From: Dactylosporangium sp040689395 | GTDB taxonomy: Bacteria; Actinomycetota; Actinomycetes; Mycobacteriales; Micromonosporaceae | Length of the DNA stretch: 64,000 bases | Direction: 5' to 3' | NCBI RefSeq assembly: GCF_040689395.1 | Contig: NZ_JBFAZX010000024.1 | Location: forward strand, 1 to 64,000 | Part shown: positions 35,146 through 42,524 of the stretch, in pieces | Layout: each line of letters begins with the position of its first letter | How positions within the stretch are numbered: the stretch's first letter is position 1 | Notes under the pieces: generated by a model | What the model saw: only the letters and a program-made list of their open reading frames with translations | The model's database searches: none | Told to the model about the DNA's origin: nothing | Position numbers and translations under genes: made by a program

Positions 35146-36720
35146 TCACACCTTCGACACCGAGCCGAAGTCGACGTACTGCGCGGGATGCGCCTGCACG
35201 CCCCGGAACTTCTTGCCCTGGAAGGCCCGGACCGCACCGGACCAGTAGGCGATGATCAACGGCACGTCCTCGTGCAGGATCTTCGCCACGGTCGCGGCGG
35301 CCGCCTTGCGCGCGGCGTCGGTGGTCGCGGTGTCGTAGGCGTCCGCGGCGGCGTCGAGGGCCGGGTTGGCGTACTTGGAGCCGTTCCATGTGCCGCCGGA
35401 CTTCACCATCGGGATGATGAGCTGGCTCGGCACCGCCCGGCCGGCCCAGCCGACGAGGTTGGCCTGGGTGAACAGCCACGGCGTGTCCTTGGCCTGGTCG
35501 CCGCCGTAGAAGTCCTTGGAGGAGCGCTGGTCCAGCTCGACGGTGATGCCGGCCTGCTTGAGCTGGTTCTGGATGGTGACCGCGTAGTCCTTGTCGGGCG
35601 CCTCGAAGGTGAGTGTGAACCGCAGGTCGGTCACGCCCGCGCGCTTGAGCAGCTCGGCGACCTTGGCCTTGTCCAGCGCACGCTGCGGCAGGTCGGTGGG
35701 TGCGGCCGGGAACAGTGGCGCCAGCAGGTGGTCGTTGCCGAGGTCGCCGACGTTGCTGCCGATCGACTGCAGGATGGCGGGGCGGCCCAGCGCGTATGCG
35801 ACCGCCTGGCGCACCTCCTTGCGGTCGAAGGGAGCCAGGTCGGTGCGCAGTGTCAACACGGTGACGCCGGTGCCCTTGACCGTGTCGACGTCGATGGCGC
35901 CGGTGGCGGCGAGCGGCTGGGCGAGCGCGGGGCGGCTCAGGAGTTGTACGTCGATGTCACCGCCCTGCAGCGCGAGCAGGTCGGCTTGGTCGTCGGCGTA
36001 GAACTTGATCTCAACGCCGTCGAGGTAGGGCCGGCCCGGATCCCAGTAGCGCTCGTTGCGGACCAGGGTGGCGCCTGTCGAGGCGTTGTATGACTTGAGC
36101 ACGAACGGCCCCGTGCCGATCCCGGCCTTGGTGAAGTCGCCGGCGTAGTCGCGCTTGAGGATGACGGCGTTGTAGTTGCCGGCCGAGACGAGATACGGGA
36201 AGTCGGAGAAGGGCCGCTCGAGGGCGAACTCGACGACGCCCGGGGCCGGGGCGGCGACGCCGCCGGCCTTGAGCACGGTGGCGAACGCCGAGAGGGCCGC
36301 GGACTTACTCCCCGGGTCCAGGAGCCGGTCGAAGGAGGCCTTCACCGTCTCGGCGTCGACCGGGGTGCCGTCGGAGAACGTCACGCCGGGCCGCAGCTTG
36401 AACGTCCAGCGCTTCCCGCCGTCGGCGGACTCCCACGACTCCGCGAGCCGTGGGACGAGCTTGAAGTCCTTGTCGAGCCAGATGAGGTACTCGGCGATCA
36501 GCTGGACGATCGCGATCGCGGTGCCGTCGTACATCGTCACCGGGTCGACCGCGGTGGGTGGTGGCGGCGAACCGGCGCGCAGCGTCCCACCCCGCTTCGG
36601 TGGCCCGCCCGGCGGCGACCCCTCCGTCCCGCCCGCCGCTCCTTCGCCCACCCCGCACGCACTGAGCAGCGCGGCCAGGCCGCTCGCCCCGATGCCGGCC
36701 AAGAGTTGACGACGCTCCAC
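35146..36720 (-). CDS. Solute-binding lipoprotein, family 5 (DppA/OppA type)
   Basis: The protein of about 524 residues starts with ERRQLLAGIGASGLAALLSAC: a twin-arginine-like signal with lipobox LLSAC, so it is probably exported folded and lipid-anchored. SBP family 5 landmarks follow: LAESWESADGGKRWTFKLRPGVTFSDGTPV, GTGPFVLKSY, then RKEVRQAVAYALGR. GTG 36720 has GGGGG upstream; GTG 36726 and TTG 36732 are alternatives. First gene of the operon, it defines the substrate of the importer, which is unknown. Confidence 0.92.
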   Translation of the reverse strand: MERRQLLAGIGASGLAALLSACGVGEGAAGGTEGSPPGGPPKRGGTLRAGSPPPPTAVDPVTMYDGTAIAIVQLIAEYLIWLDKDFKLVPRLAESWESADGGKRWTFKLRPGVTFSDGTPVDAETVKASFDRLLDPGSKSAALSAFATVLKAGGVAAPAPGVVEFALERPFSDFPYLVSAGNYNAVILKRDYAGDFTKAGIGTGPFVLKSYNASTGATLVRNERYWDPGRPYLDGVEIKFYADDQADLLALQGGDIDVQLLSRPALAQPLAATGAIDVDTVKGTGVTVLTLRTDLAPFDRKEVRQAVAYALGRPAILQSIGSNVGDLGNDHLLAPLFPAAPTDLPQRALDKAKVAELLKRAGVTDLRFTLTFEAPDKDYAVTIQNQLKQAGITVELDQRSSKDFYGGDQAKDTPWLFTQANLVGWAGRAVPSQLIIPMVKSGGTWNGSKYANPALDAAADAYDTATTDAARKAAAATVAKILHEDVPLIIAYWSGAVRAFQGKKFRGVQAHPAQYVDFGSVSKV

Positions 36721-36856
36721 AGCCACCCCCAAAAGACTGTTTTATCTATCTACATAATAGGAATAAGAGCGTCTATGCGATCACGTCGTCCCACATCGCG
36801 GAACAGCAGCGGCACCAGGGCCTGGTTGCCCGCCGATGCGCACCGCATAAGATCGT
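36721..36856. promoter_or_regulatory. Divergent promoter region of the importer operon and LLM gene
   Basis: This 136-base spacer separates two divergent genes. It contains a markedly AT-rich block (36738-36770, TTTTATCTATCTACATAATA and following), the likely site of one or both promoters. No operator could be assigned. Confidence 0.4.
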
Positions 36857-37735
36857 GTGGTGCGCATCGGTGTCCTCCTGCTCCCCGCCGACCCCTGGCC
36901 GCAAAGCGTCGCGCGGGCGCGACACCTGGAGGCGCTCGGATACGCGCACCTGTGGACGTACGACCATCTCTCCTGGCGGCGGTACCGCGACCTGCCGTGG
37001 CATGCCAGCATCCCGTGGCTGACCGGGATCGCGGCGGCGACCTCCCGAGTCCGGCTCGGCACAATGGTCACCTCCCCCAACTACCGCCATCCGGTCACCC
37101 TCGCCAAGGACGCGATGACCCTCGACCACATCTGCGAGGGACGCCTCACCCTCGGCGTCGGGGCCGGCGGCACCGGCTTCGACGCCACCGTCCTCGGCGG
37201 CCCGGCCCCGACGCCACGGGAGCGCTCCGAGCGATTCACCGAGTTCGTCGAGGTTCTCGACGGCCTGCTGCGCGAACCGGCCTACAACCACAGCGGCACG
37301 TACTACACCGCAGACGAGGCTCGGATGATCCCCGGTTGCGTCCAGCAGCCGCGCCTGCCACTGGCCATCGCCGCCGCCGGCCCCAAGGCCCTGGCCCTGG
37401 CGGCCCGCGTCGGCGACGCGTGGATCACCTACGGAGACCCGAACGCCACCGACCAGTCGGCCGCCGCGACGGAGGTGGCTGTCCGCGCCCAGGCCGCGAT
37501 CCTCGACGAACAGTGCGCCATCCTCGGCCGCGACCCCGCGTCGCTTGACCGCTACTTCCTCGTCGGCAGCACCGAGGAGCGGCCCCTCGCGAGCGTCGAC
37601 GCGTTCGAGGACTTCGTCGGGCGGTACGAACAGCTCGGCTTCACCGACGTCGTCTTCCACGACCCGCGCCCGGGCGACCCGGTCCTCACCGAAGACCCGA
37701 AGATCGTGGATGCCATCGCGGAGCGACTGCTGTAA
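36857..37735 (+). CDS. Luciferase-like (LLM) flavin/F420-dependent oxidoreductase
   Basis: The 292-residue TIM-barrel protein has the LLM pattern: MVRIGVLLLPADPW, GYAHLWTYDHLSWR, TSRVRLGTMVTSPNYRHPVTLAKDAMTLD and LTLGVGAGGTGFDA. It uses reduced FMN or F420. It starts at one of two adjacent GTG codons (36857 or 36860). It is divergent from the importer operon that ends in a 2-oxoglutarate oxygenase, so both may act on the same imported compound. Confidence 0.85.
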   Translation: MVRIGVLLLPADPWPQSVARARHLEALGYAHLWTYDHLSWRRYRDLPWHASIPWLTGIAAATSRVRLGTMVTSPNYRHPVTLAKDAMTLDHICEGRLTLGVGAGGTGFDATVLGGPAPTPRERSERFTEFVEVLDGLLREPAYNHSGTYYTADEARMIPGCVQQPRLPLAIAAAGPKALALAARVGDAWITYGDPNATDQSAAATEVAVRAQAAILDEQCAILGRDPASLDRYFLVGSTEERPLASVDAFEDFVGRYEQLGFTDVVFHDPRPGDPVLTEDPKIVDAIAERLL

Positions 37736-37884
37736 CGTCGACCCAACCCTATGGGATTGGTAGACATTCAACGCAGGGGCCTCTATCGTTGCCCATCGGC
37801 GGGCGAGCGCGTGGCCCGGCCGCTTCCCGACCGGGGCCGGTCCGACCAGCGGCTTCGGTGCCGCACGAATCCTGGGCTGAGGCG

Positions 37885-39015
37885 ATGACAGGCACTGCAG
37901 GTATCGCGGACACCGTCGACGTGGTGGTCGTGGGCGGTGGGGCGATGGGTTCGGCGGCCGCGTGGCGGCTGGCCCGCCGAGGCGTCGACGTGGTGCTGCT
38001 CGAGCAGTTCGCCGCCGGGCACACCAACGGTGCCTCGCACGGCGCATCCCGGATCTTCCGGCTGTCGTATCCCGATCCCGTGTACATCGGCCTCGCCCAG
38101 GAGGCCCAGCGGCTGTGGCGGGACCTCGAGGACGACACCGGCACTCGGCTGCTCACCATCACCGGCGGCGTCGACCACGGCGATCATCCCTACCTGCACG
38201 AACTGGCCGACGGGCTCGCCGCCGCAGGCGTGCCCCACCAGTGGCTCGCCCCGCAGGAGGCGGCCGAACGCTGGCCGGGCCTCCGGTTCACGACACCGGC
38301 GCTGTTCTACCCGGACAGCGGACGCCTGCACGCCGACCGGTCGGTCGCCGCGCTGCAGGCCGCCGCGGAGGCCTCGGGCGCGACCGTGCGGCACTCAACG
38401 CCGGTGACCGCGATCGAGGTGCTCGGTGACGACGCGGTCCTCGTCCACACCGACAGCGGCAGCTATCGCGCGCGCCGGGTCGTGGCGGCGGTCAACGCCT
38501 GGGCGAGCAAGCTGCTGGGCGGGCTCGCCCCGCTGCCACCGCTGCGGGTCACCCAGGAACAACCCGCCCATTTCGCCGCCCGCGAGGCCGAGGAGGGCTG
38601 GCCGAGCTTCGGTCACCGGTTCGCCGACGGATCCGCGGATGCCCGCACGTTCTTCGGCGGCATCTACGGCCTGGCCACCCCCGGCGAGGGCATCAAGGTC
38701 GGCTTCCACGGCGTCGGCCCCGAGGTCGACCCGGACCACCGCGACTTCACGCCCGAGCCCACCCAGCTGGCCGCACTGCGCGAGTACACACGCCGATGGC
38801 TGCCCGGCGTCGACCCCGACGACTTCACCCCGATCAGCTGCACGTACACCACCACGCCCGACGAGAACTTCGTCCTAGACCGGCACGGACCCGTGGTCGT
38901 GGCCACGGGCTTCTCCGGCCACGGCTTCAAGTTCGTGCCCGCCATCGGACGGGTCCTCGCCGACCTCGCCCTCGACGGCGCCCACCCGGACCGGCGATTC
39001 GCCTTCGCCCGCTGA
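37885..39015 (+). CDS. Sarcosine/N-methyl-amino-acid oxidase-like flavoenzyme (MSOX/SolA family)
   Basis: The 376-residue protein has the FAD loop VVVVGGGAMGSAAAWRLARRG at residues 11-31 and the family segment SCTYTTTPDENFVLD near 330, whose cysteine corresponds to the one that binds FAD covalently in monomeric sarcosine oxidase. C-terminal GFSGHGFKFVPAIG is also typical. It should oxidize a secondary amine such as sarcosine or N-methyltryptophan to an imine with H2O2 release. ATG 37885 was chosen because the frame upstream lacks homology. Confidence 0.9.
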   Translation: MTGTAGIADTVDVVVVGGGAMGSAAAWRLARRGVDVVLLEQFAAGHTNGASHGASRIFRLSYPDPVYIGLAQEAQRLWRDLEDDTGTRLLTITGGVDHGDHPYLHELADGLAAAGVPHQWLAPQEAAERWPGLRFTTPALFYPDSGRLHADRSVAALQAAAEASGATVRHSTPVTAIEVLGDDAVLVHTDSGSYRARRVVAAVNAWASKLLGGLAPLPPLRVTQEQPAHFAAREAEEGWPSFGHRFADGSADARTFFGGIYGLATPGEGIKVGFHGVGPEVDPDHRDFTPEPTQLAALREYTRRWLPGVDPDDFTPISCTYTTTPDENFVLDRHGPVVVATGFSGHGFKFVPAIGRVLADLALDGAHPDRRFAFAR

Positions 39016-39570
39016 GAGCACTCACACCAGCACCGCCGACGAGCGCCGGCCGACCCTGAGCAGCGGAGCGTCAGGGCTGGCGCACCTGGATCGGGGCGCT
39101 GGTGCGATGTCCACCAACGTTGACCGGGGTCACCGTTGTCGATCTTGCAGTTCTGGTGCCGAGACACTCCGCGAATGCCGGGTTTGTCGGGCACCACAAG
39201 TGCAAGATCGATGCGCAGCAAACCCGGCGAACGTTGGTGGACACCGCACTAGCGGCGCCGACGGACGGGACGGCCGACGCGACGTACGAGTCGGCGATGC
39301 GGGTCACGCCACCGCACCAGCGGCTTCTCATGGCGCTCAATGTGCGCGAGTGTATGGCGTCACGGCGCTCCCCCATGGCGAAGATCGTGTCGCGATCGCG
39401 GTTGCCCGGGCATCTGTCGGGTGACTGAGCGGCCGGCCGCCCACGAACCGCCGAGTCGCTGGGACAGTCGACTGTCGGTGGCGTGCACCGTCGACTGACG
39501 GAAGATCCCGCCGCCGCACCGGCACGACGATGGTCGCTGTCACCTCGTCCGCTGTGGAAAGGAAGCACCG
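39016..39570. other. Intergenic region with an inverted-repeat element, no supportable gene
   Basis: This 555-base stretch lies between the flavoenzyme and the secreted hydrolase. Its main content is the 148-base imperfect inverted repeat at 39102-39249. Open frames on both strands cross that repeat but encode nothing recognizable. The segment 39250-39570 shows no clear feature apart from AAGGAAG before the next start. Confidence 0.6.
39102..39249. repeat. 148-bp imperfect inverted repeat (MITE- or REP-like palindromic element)
   Basis: The two 74-base halves are reverse complements with scattered mismatches and 1-base indels. Conserved blocks include the outer GTGCG(A/G)TGTCCACCAACGTT and the inner CGATCTTGCA...TGGTGCC. 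The transcript of either strand would fold into one long hairpin. No transposase or target-site duplication was identified. The construction suggests a non-autonomous mobile element or a dispersed palindromic repeat. Confidence 0.75.
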
Positions 39571-40428
39571 ATGCCCGCACACCGCCGTCAGCCCGCGCGC
39601 TGGCAACGCCTGGCTATGACGATGGCCGCCGTCGTGACCGTGGCGACCGTCGTGTTCTTCGGGATCACCGCCGCCACCGCCTCGACCGGTGGGAGCCTGG
39701 GCGGGACCAGGCCGACCATCGTGTTGGTGCATGGCGCGTTCGCCGACTCCAGCGGCTGGAATGCGGAGGTCAAGGCCCTGCGGCGGCTCGGCTACCCGGT
39801 GGTTGCCGCACCGAACCCGCTGCGGGGGTTGACCAGCGACTCGGACTACGTCTGGGCGTTGCTGCAGTCGATCAGCGGCCCGATCGTGCTGGTCGGGCAC
39901 TCCTACGGCGGTGCCGTCATCACCAACGCCGCGCGTGACCTGCCGAACGTGCGGGCCCTGGTCTACGTCGGCGCCTTCGTGCCCGACCAAGGCGAGAGCA
40001 TCGCCACGGTACCCGACCCGGCAACGTACCCGTCGCAGCTCGGCACCGGCACCACCTCGACGCGTCACGTGCCCAACCCGGCCGCGTCAGGCGGCATCGA
40101 CCTGGACATCACGATCAAGCAGGAGAATTTCCGGTCGGTGTTCGCCGGTGACGTGCCCGCCGCGACGGCTGAGCTGATGGCGGTGACCCAGCGGCCGCTG
40201 TCGCTGACCGCGTTCACCGAGGCGTCCGGTGCGCCCGCCTGGCGGACGCTGCCGACCTGGGACCTGATCACGCTGGACGACCACGCCATCAACCCGGCCG
40301 GTCAGCGGATGATGGCTGAGCGGGCGCACGCCCGGATCCGGACCGTTCGCTCCTCGCACGCGGTGATCGTGTCCCACCCCGATGCCGTGGTCCAGATCGT
40401 TCTGGACGCGGCCGCGCACACCGTCTGA
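39571..40428 (+). CDS. Secreted or membrane-anchored alpha/beta hydrolase
   Basis: The 285-residue protein has an N-terminal hydrophobic segment (about 15-37, AMTMAAVVTVATVVFFGITA) acting as signal peptide or anchor. The hydrolase core follows with IVLVHGAFADSSGWN and the nucleophile elbow VLVGHSYGGAVI (serine near 111); late TLDDHAINPAGQRMMA and SSHAVIVSHP supply the acid and histidine. It resembles salicylate-esterase/hydroxynitrile-lyase-like hydrolases. AAGGAAG precedes ATG 39571. Confidence 0.85.
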   Translation: MPAHRRQPARWQRLAMTMAAVVTVATVVFFGITAATASTGGSLGGTRPTIVLVHGAFADSSGWNAEVKALRRLGYPVVAAPNPLRGLTSDSDYVWALLQSISGPIVLVGHSYGGAVITNAARDLPNVRALVYVGAFVPDQGESIATVPDPATYPSQLGTGTTSTRHVPNPAASGGIDLDITIKQENFRSVFAGDVPAATAELMAVTQRPLSLTAFTEASGAPAWRTLPTWDLITLDDHAINPAGQRMMAERAHARIRTVRSSHAVIVSHPDAVVQIVLDAAAHTV

Positions 40429-40538
40429 CGGTGCCGACCGCAGACACCGACTCAGTCGACCGACGCAAGCCCAGACCCCGGTGGCGAAGCCACCATAACG
40501 GAACAACGCACCATCGCTCGAGAGACGAGGTTCCCCTC

Positions 40539-41339
40539 ATGCCCGAGTCACCCATCCCGGTCGTCTTCATTCACGGCTTGTGGCTGCACGCGTCCTCCTG
40601 GGGGCCGTGGCTCGACCTGTTCCGCGACGCCGGCTACGCCCCTGTGGCGCCCGGCTGGCCCGGCGACGCGGACACCGTGGAACTGTCCCGCGCCAATCCG
40701 GACGCCATCGCCAACCGGGGCATCGACGAGGTCACCGACCACTACGCCGGCATCATCGGCGCACTCGCGCGCCCCCCGATCCTGATCGGCCACTCCTTCG
40801 GCGGCATGATCGCGGAGAAGCTGCTCGGCCAGAACCACGGGGCCGCGGCCATCGCCATCGACGCCGCCCAGATCAAGGGCGTCCTGCCCCTGCCGCTGTC
40901 CTCGCTGCGGGCAACCCTCCCGGTGTTCAAGAACCCGGCCAACATCCACCACGCCGTGTCCCTGACCGCCGACGAGTTCCGGTACAGCTTCGGCAACGCC
41001 GTCAGCGCTGAGGAGTCCGACGAGCTGCACCGGCGGTGGACCATCCCGGCCCCCGGCCGGCCGCTGTTCGAGGCGGCCGTGGCGAACTTCTCGCCACACT
41101 CGCCGGCCAAGGTGGACACCGACAACGCCGACCGCGGCCCGCTGCTGCTCGTCATGGGCGGCCGGGATCACACGGTGCCGGAGGTCATCACCAAGGCGAC
41201 CCTCAAGCAGTACCGCAACTCCGACGCCGTCACCGACCTCATCGAGTTTCCGGACCGCGGCCACTCGCTGACCATCGACAGCGGCTGGCGCGACGTCGCC
41301 GAGTCCTGCCTCGGCTGGCTCGAGAAGCAGGGGTTGTGA
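40539..41339 (+). CDS. Cytosolic alpha/beta hydrolase
   Basis: The 266-residue protein has PVVFIHGLWLHASSWGPW, the elbow ILIGHSFGGMIA (serine near 88), VMGGRDHTVP and PDRGHSLTID, giving a complete Ser-Asp-His set for an esterase- or haloperoxidase-like hydrolase. ATG 40539 has GAGG eight bases upstream. It is in tandem with another hydrolase and a quinone-reductase-like gene in the same direction. The substrate is unknown. Confidence 0.87.
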   Translation: MPESPIPVVFIHGLWLHASSWGPWLDLFRDAGYAPVAPGWPGDADTVELSRANPDAIANRGIDEVTDHYAGIIGALARPPILIGHSFGGMIAEKLLGQNHGAAAIAIDAAQIKGVLPLPLSSLRATLPVFKNPANIHHAVSLTADEFRYSFGNAVSAEESDELHRRWTIPAPGRPLFEAAVANFSPHSPAKVDTDNADRGPLLLVMGGRDHTVPEVITKATLKQYRNSDAVTDLIEFPDRGHSLTIDSGWRDVAESCLGWLEKQGL

Positions 41340-41413
41340 CATCACAACATCGGTCGATCGGCCGGCGTCGCGCCGGCCGGTCGTCATACGATCAGGAAAG
41401 GGAGGGCTCATTT

Positions 41414-42382
41414 GTGGACACGATGACGGCACTACGGGCGCACACCCGGGGCGGCCCCGACAGGCTCGTCTACGAGACCGCACCACGGCCGCGCCCGCGC
41501 GAGGGTGAGGTGCTTGTCGCTGTGCACGCCGCCGCGATCACCTTCGCCGAACTGGGCTGGGACCTGTCGTGGACCACCCGCGACGGCCATGACCGCACCC
41601 CGGTCATCCCGTCCCACGAGGTGTCCGGCACGGTCGTCGCCCCGGGAGCCGGGGTCACCGAGCTGGACTCCGGCGACGAGGTCTACGGCCTGATCGACTT
41701 CGACCGGGACGGCGCGGCCGCCGAATTCGTCGCGGTGCCGTCCGAGGCACTGGCCATCAAACCCGGGACGTTGTCGCACGCCGAGTCCGCCGCCCTGCCG
41801 CTGTCCGCGCTCACCGCCTGGCAGGCGCTGGTCGACCACGCCGGGCTCACCGCCGGGGAAACGGTCCTCATCCACGGCGGCGCGGGCGGGGTCGGTGTCT
41901 ACGCCACCCAACTCGCCGCCGACCTCGGCGCCACGGTCGTGGCCACCGATCTGCCCGAGCACGCGGACACCGTGCGGGCGCTGGGCGCCGACCGGTTCAT
42001 CGACGTCACCCGGGATGACTTCGATCGTGAACTGGCCGGGGTGGACGTGGTGCTGGACACCGTCGGCGGTTCCACGCTGGCGCGCTCCTACCCGGTGCTG
42101 CGGCCCGGCGGCCGGCTGGTAACGCTCGGCGCCCCGCCCGATCATGAGCTTGCCGCCGCGCACCGGGTGCACGCGATGTTCTTCGTCGTGCGCCCCGACC
42201 GCACGCAGCTGCAGCGGCTGGCCGCGCTGGTAGACGCAGGACGGCTGCGCTCGGTCGTCAGCGCCACCTTCCCGCTCGCCGACGGCGGAGCCGCGTATGC
42301 CAGCGGAACGCAGCCGCGCAAGCCGGGCAAGACCGTCCTGATCGTGCGGCCCGAGCCGGGCCCGCTGCAGTCGAGTAACTGA
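41414..42382 (+). CDS. Zinc-less NADPH:quinone oxidoreductase-like protein (MDR family)
   Basis: The 322-residue medium-chain dehydrogenase/reductase has an N-terminal GroES-like domain (VIPSHEVSGTVVAPGAG) and the NADPH-binding loop VLIHGGAGGVGVYATQLAADLGA. Zinc ligands of alcohol dehydrogenases are absent, as in quinone oxidoreductases. GTG 41414 follows GGAGGG with 8-base spacing; an in-frame ATG three codons later is an alternative. Confidence 0.88.
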   Translation: MDTMTALRAHTRGGPDRLVYETAPRPRPREGEVLVAVHAAAITFAELGWDLSWTTRDGHDRTPVIPSHEVSGTVVAPGAGVTELDSGDEVYGLIDFDRDGAAAEFVAVPSEALAIKPGTLSHAESAALPLSALTAWQALVDHAGLTAGETVLIHGGAGGVGVYATQLAADLGATVVATDLPEHADTVRALGADRFIDVTRDDFDRELAGVDVVLDTVGGSTLARSYPVLRPGGRLVTLGAPPDHELAAAHRVHAMFFVVRPDRTQLQRLAALVDAGRLRSVVSATFPLADGGAAYASGTQPRKPGKTVLIVRPEPGPLQSSN

Positions 42383-42438
42383 GACGGCCGGCTGGGTAGC
42401 AGACCCCGAGCCCTTCATCGCCGTGGGCTTACGCGAAT

Positions 42439-42476
42439 CGAGATCGGCCGCCTCCGCACCGAGGCGGCCGATCTCG
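42439..42476. terminator. Strong bidirectional stem-loop terminator
   Basis: A perfect 16-base stem (CGAGATCGGCCGCCTC and its complement) with a 6-base loop lies between the stop of the quinone-reductase-like gene and the stop of the convergent LAL-type gene. It is placed to end both transcripts. Confidence 0.85.
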
Positions 42477-42524
42477 CTGCTACGCACCCAGGGCTTCGTT
42501 GGCGTCATCACGCTCGTCTCGGGG

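Noticed and set aside
39071..39580. Open frames on both strands around the inverted repeat
   Set aside because: They cross the palindrome, have no homology or ribosome sites, and are explained by base composition.
42383..42524. Frameshifted HTH domain behind the truncated LAL gene
   Set aside because: No LuxR HTH pattern is visible in the minus-strand frames inspected; the region holds the terminator stem instead.
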